Numbered from the stretch's first letter, positions 41,890-50,805 are shown. The stretch: 55,334 nt of DNA from E44-bin32 sp041573795 (GCA_041573795.1 JBFFQB010000007.1:1-55334), one strand, 5' to 3'. Notes: a model not told the origin generated them from the sequence alone. A program made the numbers and translations.

Positions 41890-42666
41890 CTAAGGATAGA
41901 AATCCTTTAAAATTGGCACTGGAAGCGTGATGAAGCCCTCTTCAGCTAGACCAACCTGACACACACGTTCGGGTTCCCTCCCCACAATGAGAGCGATGTA
42001 CGCTGCCATGCAGGTATCCAGGCTCTCATGATCGTGCAGCTCGTCCAGGGGAAGATGCCCCGACAGGAGATGATGACGAGTCACTTCTTCCAGTGCATGC
42101 AGCGGGTTAGGTACCTCGAGCCCTTCCACGAACAATACAAGTTGCCTCTGTAGTCGGCCTTCAAGCGTATCCTTCTTGAATGGGCGCCGTTCTAACAAGG
42201 CAGCATATCCCGTATGGGCACGTCCTTCGATAAGCATACGTGTGCTATTGCTCTGCCCTTTTTCATACAGGCGATAACCCATATCCTGCGCTCTTCGAAA
42301 TAACGCAATCCCGACCTGGACCCAATTCTTTGTCTGTGCCATGCGCTCAGGTGTGTTATAGAGGCGAATGTTGCGACGTCTAAGCTCATACTCGCAAACA
42401 CGCCATTGTGTCCATGCCCGTCCCCCGGGCTGAAGTCCGTATGATCGGCGCACCTCCGGCTTGCGCATCCAGCCTTTGTTGAGCCCCTGGGGCGAGTCAA
42501 CCGCCACGAGTGCGCTTTCAAACGAAGCCAGGAATGCAAGGACCTGTTCCAGGTCTCCCTGTTCGTGGACGATGAGGCGCTTGTTCTGATCCAACGCTGC
42601 ATATTGGATCGGCCGTTTCCCAGCCGTGGGATTGATTCCGATGAAAACTGCATCGTGGAACAGCAT
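41890..42666 (-). CDS. DUF429-family protein
   Basis: 258 residues. It matches DUF429 by the N-terminal AVFIGINPTAGKRPIQYAAL, the acidic strand ALVAVDSPQGLNKG and RNIRLYNTPERM, with a predicted RNase H/actin-like nuclease fold. DUF429 proteins have no established function; the conserved acidic residues hint at metal-dependent chemistry on nucleic acid or nucleotide. The gene begins 3 bases after the pseudo-phosphatase gene, so the pair forms an operon. Confidence 0.85.
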   Translation of the reverse strand: MLFHDAVFIGINPTAGKRPIQYAALDQNKRLIVHEQGDLEQVLAFLASFESALVAVDSPQGLNKGWMRKPEVRRSYGLQPGGRAWTQWRVCEYELRRRNIRLYNTPERMAQTKNWVQVGIALFRRAQDMGYRLYEKGQSNSTRMLIEGRAHTGYAALLERRPFKKDTLEGRLQRQLVLFVEGLEVPNPLHALEEVTRHHLLSGHLPLDELHDHESLDTCMAAYIALIVGREPERVCQVGLAEEGFITLPVPILKDFYP

Positions 42667-42669
42667 CCG

Positions 42670-43134
42670 TCACTCCTCTAGTCGTGAGGCATGATGATCG
42701 GCATCATCATGAATAACATCATAAAACGTTTGCCACATGTCGATATCCGTGTAATAAGGTGATAACCAGGGTTTTTCCGCTGCTTCACGCAGGACCGTCT
42801 TAAGCTTTCGACCGCTACAAAGTTGGTGTGCAACAAAGGCCCATCGAACACGGTGGCGGCCCTGAGCGCTATGGAGCAATATGGCTTGCCCTGATTCTCT
42901 GCATCTTAGGATATATTCACCGGCGAGTCTACGGGTCTGGAGATCAGCTTGTGATTCATCATTAATATCCAGCCACAGGAATTGAGATGGAGTCGCACCT
43001 TCAAATCGTTGTGGGTGACCTGAAGCAAGATGGAGGATGGAACGGATGCTAGTTTGCTGACTGAATGCGGCCCAAGTTCTGGGGATATGCTCCCCACCCG
43101 CTGCGTAAATACCTTCTGCCACCCAGGTCATCAT
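42670..43134 (-). CDS. Dual-specificity-phosphatase-like protein without the catalytic cysteine
   Basis: 154 residues. The overall order matches small dual-specificity phosphatases: SIRSILHLASGHPQRFEGAT, then the general-acid loop FLWLDINDESQADL, then the P-loop region AILLHSAQGRHRVRW. The P-loop should read HCxxGxxR; here it is His88-Ser89-Ala-Gln-Gly92-Arg93-His-Arg95, so the nucleophile cysteine is serine. The loop and the arginine are intact, so it could still bind phosphate or a phosphorylated partner. It is the first gene of a two-gene unit with DUF429. Confidence 0.8.
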   Translation of the reverse strand: MMTWVAEGIYAAGGEHIPRTWAAFSQQTSIRSILHLASGHPQRFEGATPSQFLWLDINDESQADLQTRRLAGEYILRCRESGQAILLHSAQGRHRVRWAFVAHQLCSGRKLKTVLREAAEKPWLSPYYTDIDMWQTFYDVIHDDADHHASRLEE

Positions 43135-43168
43135 CGACTTCTTGTAACTAGTATGAGGCTCACCTGGC

Positions 43169-43198
43169 AGTATACAACGCCCTTTTGACGACGTCGAA
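43169..43198 (-). promoter_or_regulatory. Promoter candidate for the pseudo-phosphatase/DUF429 unit
   Basis: On the minus strand, TTCGAC (43193-43198) and TATACT (43169-43174) are 18 bases apart, about 35 bases upstream of the ATG at 43134. It overlaps the divergent aldehyde dehydrogenase promoter, so the two may compete. Confidence 0.5.
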
Positions 43199-43213
43199 TG
43201 GGGGCGATATACT
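43185..43213 (+). promoter_or_regulatory. Promoter of the aldehyde dehydrogenase gene
   Basis: TTGACG (43185-43190) and TATACT (43208-43213) are 17 bases apart, with the ATG 44 bases downstream and AGGAG in the leader. Confidence 0.7.
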
Positions 43214-43256
43214 TCAAGGAAATCACCCCCATGTCCTCCCTTAGGAGATCAAACCG

Positions 43257-44840
43257 ATGGCCAAGAAGAACAGTGACTTTAAATTAACCTACGCCACCAT
43301 GTTCAGTCCACCTGAAGCACTGCATCAGCGCTATGAACGGGCATTGAAGAAAGTAAAGGCCAATTTGGGTAAAGATCAGGCCATGCTGATTAATGGCAAG
43401 GATGTTCGCGTAAAGACAAAATTCGAAGACCGCTCACCCATCAACCAGGATTGGCTCCTGGGCAAATTCCAGAAAGGTGGAAAAGCCGAAGCGGAGCGAG
43501 CACTTACAGCTGCTCGTAAGGCTTTCCCCAATTGGTCACGCCGATCGTATAAGGAACGCATCCGTTTCGTTCGAAAAGCGGCTGCCCAAATCGATAAGCG
43601 CATTTACGAAATCGCGGCGGTGATCTCACTTGAGGTTGGCAAGAACCGCATGGAAGCGCTGGGGGATATCGCTGAAGCCGCCGATTTAATGCGCTACGCC
43701 TGTGATCAGATGGAGCTGAATAAAGGCTATGTCGTCAAGATGGGGCGTGATCCACTGAAAGGTTACCGCGCCAGCAATACATCTGTCCTGCGACCCTACG
43801 GGGTCTGGCTTGTAATCAGCCCGTTTAACTTCCCGGCAGCACTCACCGCTGGCCCGGTTGGTGCGGCACTCGTGGCCGGCAACACGGTCGTGATGAAACC
43901 CGCCACGGATACGCCCTGGACAGTGCGATTGTTGGCAGAGTGTTTTCGCGAGGCTGGCCTTCCCGACGGCGTTGTTAACTATGTTACTGGTCCGGGCAGC
44001 ACATTGGGCCAGGCCTTGATCGACAGTCCAGAAGTTGATGGCGTTACCTTCACTGGATCCCTCGATGTGGGCATGAATATCTACCGCTCCTTCGCCAGTG
44101 GGCTATACCCCCGGCCGGCGATCCTGGAGATGGGTGGTAAGAATCCCTCGATCGTATCTCGCCACGCCGATATGGATCGCGCCGTAGCGGGGATCCTGCG
44201 ATCTGCCTTCGGGTTACAAGGACAAAAATGTTCTGCCAATTCTCGCATCTACGTCGAACGTCCGGTGTATAAAGAATTGGTCACGCAACTGACTGAGGTC
44301 ACCCAGAAAATCACGGTGGGAGATCCTACGGATCGAACCGTGTTCATGGGGCCGGTGATTAACAAGTCCGCCTATGAGGATTTTAAGAAATTTACCGCGT
44401 CGCTCAAACGTGCGGGCAAATTTGTTGCGGGTGGCAAGACGCTCACCAAGGGCGAGTACAGCAAAGGCTTCTTCTGCCAACCCACGTTGGCTGTGGATGT
44501 ACCCCACAGTCACCGACTCTGGATACAGGAGATGTTCCTTCCAATTACCATGATCCACCCAATCAATAGCCTCGAGCAAGGGATGAAATTGGCCAACGAT
44601 GTCATGTACGGCCTGACCTCCGGTTTTTATGGTTCTGAAGATGAGGCCACCTGGTTCTTCGAGAACATTGAAGCAGGCGTTAATTATGCCAATCGTCCAC
44701 AGGGGGCGACCACAGGAGCATGGCCTGGTTTTCAACCCTTTGGTGGATGGAAAGGTTCAGGTTCCTCAGGTAAGAATGCTGGTGGGCATTACTATCTACC
44801 GCTCTATATGCATGAGCAAATTCACACAATCATCCGTTAG
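43257..44840 (+). CDS. L-glutamate gamma-semialdehyde (1-pyrroline-5-carboxylate) dehydrogenase-type aldehyde dehydrogenase
   Basis: 527 residues, the length of single-domain RocA/PruA enzymes. The NAD site contains VISPFNFPAALTAGPVGAAL (Asn191) and MKPATDTPW; the catalytic glutamate is in ILEMGGKN (Glu291) and the nucleophile in QGQKCSANSR (Cys325). The enzyme oxidises glutamate semialdehyde to glutamate in proline or arginine breakdown. Subfamily assignment rests on length and on these motif forms, so another aldehyde substrate remains possible. No proline dehydrogenase gene is nearby. The gene has its own promoter and a strong terminator. Confidence 0.88.
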   Translation: MAKKNSDFKLTYATMFSPPEALHQRYERALKKVKANLGKDQAMLINGKDVRVKTKFEDRSPINQDWLLGKFQKGGKAEAERALTAARKAFPNWSRRSYKERIRFVRKAAAQIDKRIYEIAAVISLEVGKNRMEALGDIAEAADLMRYACDQMELNKGYVVKMGRDPLKGYRASNTSVLRPYGVWLVISPFNFPAALTAGPVGAALVAGNTVVMKPATDTPWTVRLLAECFREAGLPDGVVNYVTGPGSTLGQALIDSPEVDGVTFTGSLDVGMNIYRSFASGLYPRPAILEMGGKNPSIVSRHADMDRAVAGILRSAFGLQGQKCSANSRIYVERPVYKELVTQLTEVTQKITVGDPTDRTVFMGPVINKSAYEDFKKFTASLKRAGKFVAGGKTLTKGEYSKGFFCQPTLAVDVPHSHRLWIQEMFLPITMIHPINSLEQGMKLANDVMYGLTSGFYGSEDEATWFFENIEAGVNYANRPQGATTGAWPGFQPFGGWKGSGSSGKNAGGHYYLPLYMHEQIHTIIR

Positions 44841-44850
44841 CGTCTTTCAT

Positions 44851-44876
44851 GGAGTCCCCTCGTTTGAGGGGGCTCC
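44851..44876 (+). terminator. Intrinsic terminator of the aldehyde dehydrogenase gene
   Basis: GGAGTCCCCTC, loop GTTT, GAGGGGGCTCC form an 11-pair stem with one G-U pair, beginning 10 bases after the stop. The downstream U-tract is weak (TTACT). Confidence 0.75.
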
Positions 44877-44888
44877 TTACTAGCCAGG

Positions 44889-45119
44889 ATGGTCACACGT
44901 TTTGCAGCGGCGCTGATATTGATCGGTATCATCTTGCTGACTGTGTTTGTCATGACGTTGCAGGTACAGCAAGGGGATATGCGTGTCCTGTTGCTGGGCG
45001 CCGCGCTTAGTGGGATAGGCTTACTGATGCGTAGGCGAGCGGCACGTCGAAGGAAACGCTCAAGTGGGCGTTTTTCCACCCTGCGCCGGTTGCGCGGGAT
45101 CGAGGAGGAGATCGAGTAA
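44889..45119 (+). CDS. Small two-helix membrane protein with basic tail
   Basis: 76 residues: two helices (FAAALILIGIILLTVFVMTL and VLLLGAALSGIGLLM) followed by a strongly basic tail (RRRAARRRKRSSGRF) and an acidic end (GIEEEIE). No family is recognised. It stands 12 bases after the terminator, so it may rely on readthrough or on a promoter hidden in the preceding gene. Confidence 0.6.
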   Translation: MVTRFAAALILIGIILLTVFVMTLQVQQGDMRVLLLGAALSGIGLLMRRRAARRRKRSSGRFSTLRRLRGIEEEIE

Positions 45120-45142
45120 GGCATTTCACATAGGGGGAGAGC

Positions 45143-45643
45143 ATGCACCAACGCAGAAAAAACACCAGATTTCCTGGATTTGAATACAGCTTGCCAAACG
45201 CTTACTTTGTGACAATTTGCGTTGAGAAGCGGGTGCACTACTTAGGTTCAATCCAAAATGGCAAAGTCCAACTCATAGCAGGTGGCGGAATTGCAGATCA
45301 AAGCTGGAGGTTCACTCAGGAGCATTTTGCTGATCTTAGAATCGATTCGCATGTCACCATGCCGAATCATGTGCATGCAATCGTTATGATGCTCACACAT
45401 TGTCAGGGCGGAGTAACCCCGCCCCTACGTAGGAAGATCGCACTTGGTGAAATTATCGGTTTCTACAAGTACCAGACCACAAAACAAATCAACATACTCA
45501 CAAATTCCCCTGGTAAACGTTTCTGGCAACGCAATTACTACGACCACATCATCCGCGAGGCGGCGGACCTCAATCACCACCGCAATTACATCCTTAAAAA
45601 CCCCATGCGCTGGGGGCTGGATAACGATTTCGCTTCCGCTTGA
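45143..45643 (+). CDS. REP-associated tyrosine transposase (RAYT), apparently intact
   Basis: 166 residues of the Y1/TnpA_REP type. It has RRKNTRFPGFEYSLPNAYFV and the metal-binding HUH motif MPNHVHAIVMM, then the catalytic tyrosine region FWQRNYYDHIIREAADL and the tail NYILKNPMRWGLD. These single-copy transposases act on short palindromic REP sequences by nicking single-stranded DNA. A REP-like hairpin lies within the gene at 45406-45424, encoding QGGVTPPLR between the HUH motif and the tyrosine. No terminal repeats or target duplications are seen. Confidence 0.9.
   Translation: MHQRRKNTRFPGFEYSLPNAYFVTICVEKRVHYLGSIQNGKVQLIAGGGIADQSWRFTQEHFADLRIDSHVTMPNHVHAIVMMLTHCQGGVTPPLRRKIALGEIIGFYKYQTTKQINILTNSPGKRFWQRNYYDHIIREAADLNHHRNYILKNPMRWGLDNDFASA
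45406..45424. repeat. REP-like palindrome inside the RAYT gene
   Basis: GGGCGG, loop AGTAACC, CCGCCC forms a perfect six-pair stem in frame within the transposase. GGGCGGGGTTAC-type hairpins are common RAYT substrates in Chloroflexota and cyanobacteria, as far as I recall. No other copy was noticed in this window. Confidence 0.6.
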
Positions 45644-45778
45644 TCGATCAATTTACAACGTTTAGGCGGATTGAGTCGGGTTCAACCTCAACCAAAATTT
45701 GATTTCCCAACCCAACCATTGGAACCACGATCATCCTCTGATAGACTTGCTGCATACTTCACCCCAGGAGAGAAAACC

Positions 45779-46543
45779 ATGGCTGATGTAATCGATTATC
45801 AAATATTTGGAGACGACCTTCAACTGGTCGAGATTGCGCTGGATCCGAACGAAGGGGTTCGTGCCGAGGCTGGGACCATGACCTATATGGAAGATGGTAT
45901 TCAGATGCAAACTGGCACGGGTGGCGGGGTGTTCAAGGGCCTCGCTCGCGCCATCACCGGCGAGAGCTTCTTCATCACCACTTTCTTGAACACTGGCAGT
46001 GGAAAACAACACGCCGCCTTCGCTGCTCCTTACCCGGGGAAGATCGTCCCTATCTCCCTAGACGACTTCGGCGGAACGATCATATGTCAAAAAGATTCCT
46101 TCCTCTGTGCAGCACAGGGGATCGAGATTGAAATCGCTTTCACGAAACGACTCGGCGCGGGTATATTCGGTGGCGAAGGGTTCATCCTGCAGCGCTTGAA
46201 GGGTTCGGGCATGACTTTCGTGCACGCAGGCGGCACCGTGATCGAGAAGGACCTCGCCGCCGGCGAATCCTTGCGCGTCGACACTGGCTGCCTGGTGGCG
46301 TTCTCAGACAGCATCGACTACGACATTAAATTTATCGGCGGGTTCACCAACGCCCTTTTCGGGGGTGAAGGACTTTTCCTGGCAAACCTAACCGGACCCG
46401 GGAAGGTCTACCTTCAAAGCCTGCCATTTTCGCGACTTGCCGATCGGGTCCTGGCAGCCGCTCGCTTCCAGCAGACCGGAGAGAAGAAGGGTGCCGCCGG
46501 GATCGGTGGTGATATTCTGGGCAATATTCTCAGTGGAAGCTAG
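45779..46543 (+). CDS. AIM24 / TIGR00266-family protein
   Basis: 254 residues from the ATG at 45779, chosen because AGGAG lies about 9 bases upstream; a TTG-initiated extension to 45671 lacks support. The family pattern is clear: VEIALDPNEGVRAEAGTMTY, GGVFKGLARAITGESFFITTF, then AFTKRLGAGIFGGEGFILQRL and TGCLVAFSDSIDYDIKFIGG. These beta-rich proteins are widespread and lack a firm biochemical role; the eukaryotic AIM24 is mitochondrial. TTGGAA and TAGACT, 17 bases apart, around 45719-45747 could serve as a promoter. Confidence 0.88.
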   Translation: MADVIDYQIFGDDLQLVEIALDPNEGVRAEAGTMTYMEDGIQMQTGTGGGVFKGLARAITGESFFITTFLNTGSGKQHAAFAAPYPGKIVPISLDDFGGTIICQKDSFLCAAQGIEIEIAFTKRLGAGIFGGEGFILQRLKGSGMTFVHAGGTVIEKDLAAGESLRVDTGCLVAFSDSIDYDIKFIGGFTNALFGGEGLFLANLTGPGKVYLQSLPFSRLADRVLAAARFQQTGEKKGAAGIGGDILGNILSGS

Positions 46544-46590
46544 GTGGCAATACACAGATCCGCACATCAGATCGTTATGGTTCGATTCGT

Positions 46591-47157
46591 TTGACGAAAT
46601 CTGACACGCCTGGCACGGTTTATATTTCGGTTGATATCGAAACAGCCGGCCCAACGCCGAGCCATTACGCCATGTTGTCTATTGGTGCTTGCCGAGTGGA
46701 TGACCCAACAGCCTCTTTCTACGTGGAACTAAGTCCGGATAGGGAAAAAAGTGAGCCCTCGGCGGTCAAAGTTTCGGGCCTGGATCCCGATGTACTGAAA
46801 AAAGAGGGGACACCACCTGGCGAGGCGATGGAATCCTTTGCTCACTGGATCCAGCAAACGGTTCCCGAGAGCGAACAGCCGGTCTTCGTCGCCTTTAACG
46901 CCGCCTTCGATTGGATGTTTATCGCGGATTACTTCCAGCGATATCTTGGTCACAATCCCTTCGGTCACCGCGCCCTGGATATCAAGGCACTGTATATGGG
47001 AATATGTGCCGTAACCTGGAATGAAACCAGCATGGCCGCAGTGACGAAAGCGCTTGGGATCTCTATAGAACTCAGCCACAACGCGCTCGAAGATGCCAGG
47101 GACCAGGCACGCATATTTAACAGTTTACTGAGGATGAGCAAGGAAAAAAAAGGATGA
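46591..47157 (+). CDS. DEDDh-family 3'-5' exonuclease (RNase T/DnaQ-like)
   Basis: 188 residues from a TTG; no better start lies upstream. The exonuclease motifs are intact: ExoI SVDIETAG (Asp15, Glu17), ExoII FVAFNAAFDWMF, and ExoIII HNALEDARDQA with the His and Asp of the DEDDh type. It trims single-stranded ends of DNA or RNA with two metal ions. The context (NTase-like protein downstream by 13 bases) suggests a small nucleic-acid unit, although neither partner points to a pathway. Confidence 0.88.
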   Translation: MTKSDTPGTVYISVDIETAGPTPSHYAMLSIGACRVDDPTASFYVELSPDREKSEPSAVKVSGLDPDVLKKEGTPPGEAMESFAHWIQQTVPESEQPVFVAFNAAFDWMFIADYFQRYLGHNPFGHRALDIKALYMGICAVTWNETSMAAVTKALGISIELSHNALEDARDQARIFNSLLRMSKEKKG

Positions 47158-47170
47158 GCGAGGTTTAAAA

Positions 47171-48490
47171 ATGAATGATTCTGAAGCGAAAGTAGACTTG
47201 CAACGCATACTCGACTCGGCACAACGCCTCGGGGTCGAATTGGACGAAGAAGAAGCTCTCCAATGGCTGACGGCCGTCAGTGCGGCGAAAGGCAGCAGCG
47301 AGGTCGTCGTCGATACGCGCACCGGCGTCTTCGGACACAAGGTGACGATGCTCGACTTTAGCGATGAGGAATTAAACTACTTCCGCAAGGTTGGAAAGCT
47401 GGTTGAATTTCTGGATGAGCCCGGGGTTGTCGAGACCGCCTTAGCACTCTCGGGTTCGGCAGCGCAATCCAAGATCCAAACGTACCCCGGTGATTGTGAC
47501 TACTTCGAACGGATCAACATCATCGCCAAAACGCAGGAAGAGGCCTGCCGAATCCTGGGGCGCATAATGCGCAAAAAAGCACTCGACACAGCCAGCGGCG
47601 AGACCTTCCAGTTAATTGAGGTCAAACTGGGTTCCTACCCCCAGGATGTGATTCGGGAGGGAAAGCACCATGCAGCTGGCACTCCCATGTCCTGGTCATT
47701 CTTAGAGATCCAAGCTGGAGCGATAAAAGCCCAAGCGCCAGATGGGAGCCCGGTCGAGATCGCCTGGGAGGATGCCGCTCAGGACCCCGGCTGGTGTAAG
47801 CTCGATTGGGTCGTCGTCGATCCCGTTCGTGGAGAGCTAGCGAACGCTTCCAACATGCTCGATGTGACCTGGGAAAAGCCGGATGGCGAGATTGTCCCGC
47901 TGGATGGCTACCTGGATCCCTATTTCCAGGAGGTTTACCTCGAAGCCGAATCGGTACCCTTGTTCTCCAAGCTTGCCAAGCACGTCTCTGCTGACGCGCT
48001 CGATGAATATGTTCAGCAGCTTGAGAAAGAGGTGCGTAAGTACTTGGGCAAAGGCGCCAACTACGGCAAGGCCGCCAAGCGCATGTATAACATCTTTCGT
48101 TTAACCGGGCGCTACGAGGAGGCGGCTTTTATCCGCGAACTGTTCGATGAACCGGCGACGGCGCTCTACCAGGTATGGTCCCTGATCCGCACGATCGATG
48201 ACGTCGTCAACGAGCCTGGTAGCATTCCGCGTCAAGCCTTGCTCGACCAGGCCGATAAGCTCGTACTCTCCGTCGTCGATGCGCTTGAAGGTGAGCAGGA
48301 GACAGAAATCGTGCGTTCCCTGTTGAAGCTGCGCGGCGCCCTCTCCGATGATCAGTCGGGAGAGGCTTGGGAAAGCGCGGTGGAAGTGACGCGGGCTGAA
48401 GTGATCAATCTTGTGAACAACTTCTTCCACGATCGTTTGACGGGCTACCCACTCGTGCGGGCATACATCGATAGATTCCAGGAGAGTTAA
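47171..48490 (+). CDS. Uncharacterised protein with nucleotidyltransferase-like signature
   Basis: 439 residues. Residues 93-113 read LSGSAAQSKIQ then TYPGDCDYFER. This fits the polymerase-beta/NTase pattern: a GS pair (95-96) followed by two acidic residues (Asp108, Asp110) on a strand. The rest is alpha-rich after about residue 290 (YVQQLEKEVRKYLGKGANYG, TRAEVINLVNNFFHDRL). I do not recognise a named family. It follows the exonuclease gene by 13 bases and is coupled to the DUF3786 gene. Confidence 0.7.
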   Translation: MNDSEAKVDLQRILDSAQRLGVELDEEEALQWLTAVSAAKGSSEVVVDTRTGVFGHKVTMLDFSDEELNYFRKVGKLVEFLDEPGVVETALALSGSAAQSKIQTYPGDCDYFERINIIAKTQEEACRILGRIMRKKALDTASGETFQLIEVKLGSYPQDVIREGKHHAAGTPMSWSFLEIQAGAIKAQAPDGSPVEIAWEDAAQDPGWCKLDWVVVDPVRGELANASNMLDVTWEKPDGEIVPLDGYLDPYFQEVYLEAESVPLFSKLAKHVSADALDEYVQQLEKEVRKYLGKGANYGKAAKRMYNIFRLTGRYEEAAFIRELFDEPATALYQVWSLIRTIDDVVNEPGSIPRQALLDQADKLVLSVVDALEGEQETEIVRSLLKLRGALSDDQSGEAWESAVEVTRAEVINLVNNFFHDRLTGYPLVRAYIDRFQES

Positions 48491-48491
48491 T

Positions 48492-49178
48492 GTGGGGGGG
48501 CTAACTGACCGGGCAGGTGGGCAGGAGCCAAGCGGCGAAGATAAGGTCGCTCGCGCCCATGAGGCCTGGCAGGAAAGTATGTCGCGCCGTGTCGACCAGG
48601 TGCGGGAAGAGGTGCGCCAGCGCAACCAAAATAACCTGGCAATCTGCACAGGCGCCGAGCTTAAGGGCGACGCGCTTAACTTTCGTTACTGGGATCGCCA
48701 GGTGTCAATCCCCTGGCCTGCCTTGGAAGCGATTTACCTGCCCGAAGGAGAAATCTGCTCGGTCTTCGACCAGGGTATGCTGCTCTACTACCTGCACACC
48801 GCTGATGGCATTGATCTGGCCGACCGTTGGATTGGATTCCGGGAGTTGCCCGACGGCGCTTTCTACAATCAAGCCTTCCAGGGCTACAGCGGTGACCGTT
48901 TGGCACAGCATTACGGGGATGATCTGGAGGCCTTCCATTCTGCAGCACAGCGGCTGGATGGCTTCCAGCTCCCCGCTCTTGCACCTGCGGCATATGCCTT
49001 TACACCACTGCCCAGGCTACGGCTGGCGCTGGCTTTTTGGCCAGGGGATGAAGACTTTGCCTCGCGCGCTTCCGTCCTTTTTGACGCCCATGCCAGTCAC
49101 TACATGACCACCGACGGACTCGCATTGCTGGGATCGGGCCTCTCCCGTCGTATCATTCGTGCGGGATCCGATCAGTAG
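48492..49178 (+). CDS. DUF3786-like protein
   Basis: 228 residues from a GTG at 48492, one base after the upstream stop; an ATG at 48579 is also possible. The DUF3786 pattern is seen in LAICTGAELKGDALNFRYWD, SIPWPALEAIYLP, LLYYLHTADGIDLADRWIGF and FQGYSGDRLAQHYGDDLEAF. The family is soluble, found mostly in anaerobes, and has no known function. Confidence 0.8.
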   Translation: MGGLTDRAGGQEPSGEDKVARAHEAWQESMSRRVDQVREEVRQRNQNNLAICTGAELKGDALNFRYWDRQVSIPWPALEAIYLPEGEICSVFDQGMLLYYLHTADGIDLADRWIGFRELPDGAFYNQAFQGYSGDRLAQHYGDDLEAFHSAAQRLDGFQLPALAPAAYAFTPLPRLRLALAFWPGDEDFASRASVLFDAHASHYMTTDGLALLGSGLSRRIIRAGSDQ

Positions 49179-49489
49179 ACTATTCTAGCTGTACACATTG
49201 GCTGGGCTGTTCGCTCATCGCCTAAATATATAGCTCCGGGGGCGATATCAATTTGAGCCTTGCCTCCCCCAAACAGATTACGCAACGTAGGTCAGCTACA
49301 ATCATCTTCAAGTTGCTGTTTCATATGAGATATTATCGAGGATCATCTCACATCTCCAACGTCGTGGCACGAGTGGTGCACTGCTTACAGATAAGACCAC
49401 AGGGTCCTATTGGTATTGTTGCTGGTTCCTTGCAGAATGAATACCAAGGTCAAATGCAGCCAGCGTGATCCTTTTCTGGTGGAGTAAGT
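49179..49489. other. 311-base intergenic region, nothing firm
   Basis: There is no recognisable gene; a 71-codon frame starting near 49253 has no ribosome site or family. A weak pairing between GGGGGC near 49238 and CTCCCCC near 49264 may act as a terminator for the DUF3786 gene. No clear promoter was found, although GGTGGAG precedes the next ATG. Confidence 0.5.
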
Positions 49490-50746
49490 ATGGAAATTAC
49501 CCCAAGTCGCATTGGTTTCGTATCAACCCACTTTAATGGCACGGACCGCGTTAGCCTTGAGAGTTCAATTTGGCAGGATGCGCTGACTCGAATGGGGCAT
49601 GAGTGCTTCTATTTCACCGGCAGATCAACGCAACCGGAAGAACGAACCGCGATTGTCCCAGAAGCCGACTTCCGTCACCCGGATGTCGATCAGCTGAATC
49701 TTGAGCTCTATGATGAGGGCAAGCGCTCCTCAAAGACCTCCGGAACGATCCAGGCACTTCGCTTCCACATCAAGCAACATCTTCACCAGTTTCTGCAAAC
49801 GTTTGACATCAACCTTCTGATCGTTGAAAACGCACTAGCCTTGCCCGTCAATATCCCTCTCGGGTTAGCGCTCACCGAAGTTATCGCAGAAACTGACATC
49901 GCCTGTTTGGCTCGTCACCACGATTTTGCCTGGGAGTATGCAAAAAGCGATTACTCACCAGCCCGAGATTACATCGTTAGCAGCTTCCCACCCAAGCTCC
50001 CTTCAATTCAACATGTCGTTGCCACTGCAGTACAGGCAGATGTATTGGCGATGCGCGTTGGTGTATTTGCACGCGTCATTCCGTATATGCGCGATTTTCG
50101 AACCTCCCCCGAGTCACACCCGGTGCCATCTGAAGCTTTCGCAGACGAGGTCGGTATCAATCAGGAAACACAGATCGCCCTTGCAGCCTCACCGCTGCAG
50201 CCACCAAGCCGGCTCGATACCGTCTTGGCGTTTATCGCCCGGATGGACAGAAAGCCAGCGCTTTTACTGACCTCAGCGATAAATCTACGAGAACAAAGCT
50301 ATTTGAAATTCATCATGGAGACAGCTGAACTCTTCGATATCAATGTACACCTTGTTGGAGATCGACTAGAAACCGCCTCCATGAAACATGAAGAGTATGC
50401 TCTTCAATTGGCACTCTACTATCAACACGCAGCCTATGCACTGGCCTTTGGCCAGACGCAAGCTGCGACTGCCGAGGCCGTCGACGCGATCCACTTCTCT
50501 AAAGCGTTGGTGACCTTGAAAAACAATCCCGCCCTTCAAGACCTCAAGGTCAAAGGGTTTAAGATCCTGGAACTCGATGCCGTCCCCCATCTTGAAGCGG
50601 TACGCGCCTTAGAACATCCCCTGCGGGCACCCGAGCAACTCAACCAGATAGCCGAACATAACTTCAAGCTGGGCCAACAACATCTATCACTTGATATCCT
50701 GGACCAAAAGCTTGGTACTTCTCTTCGCGAGATCTTGACCTCCTGA
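49490..50746 (+). CDS. GT4-like glycosyltransferase
   Basis: 418 residues. The N-terminal half resembles retaining GT-B enzymes of the GT4 group: IGFVSTHFNGTDRVSLESS, LTRMGHECFYFTG, then the acceptor loop LARHHDFAWEYAKSDY. The C-terminal half should bind the sugar nucleotide (LALYYQHAAYALAFGQTQAA, SKALVTLKNNPALQDL), but the usual EGFGL motif is not seen, so the donor site is degenerate or unusual. The start is typical of mannosylglucosylglycerate synthase-like proteins, which is only a hint at compatible-solute synthesis. Confidence 0.7.
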   Translation: MEITPSRIGFVSTHFNGTDRVSLESSIWQDALTRMGHECFYFTGRSTQPEERTAIVPEADFRHPDVDQLNLELYDEGKRSSKTSGTIQALRFHIKQHLHQFLQTFDINLLIVENALALPVNIPLGLALTEVIAETDIACLARHHDFAWEYAKSDYSPARDYIVSSFPPKLPSIQHVVATAVQADVLAMRVGVFARVIPYMRDFRTSPESHPVPSEAFADEVGINQETQIALAASPLQPPSRLDTVLAFIARMDRKPALLLTSAINLREQSYLKFIMETAELFDINVHLVGDRLETASMKHEEYALQLALYYQHAAYALAFGQTQAATAEAVDAIHFSKALVTLKNNPALQDLKVKGFKILELDAVPHLEAVRALEHPLRAPEQLNQIAEHNFKLGQQHLSLDILDQKLGTSLREILTS

Positions 50747-50805
50747 CCCGATATCTCTTATCATTCGCTCTCCCAAATACCCTTTATCGGAGGCGATTGA
50801 TCAGG

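Noticed and set aside
49253..49468. 71-codon plus-strand frame between the DUF3786 and GT4-like genes
   Set aside because: No ribosome site, family or sensible composition.
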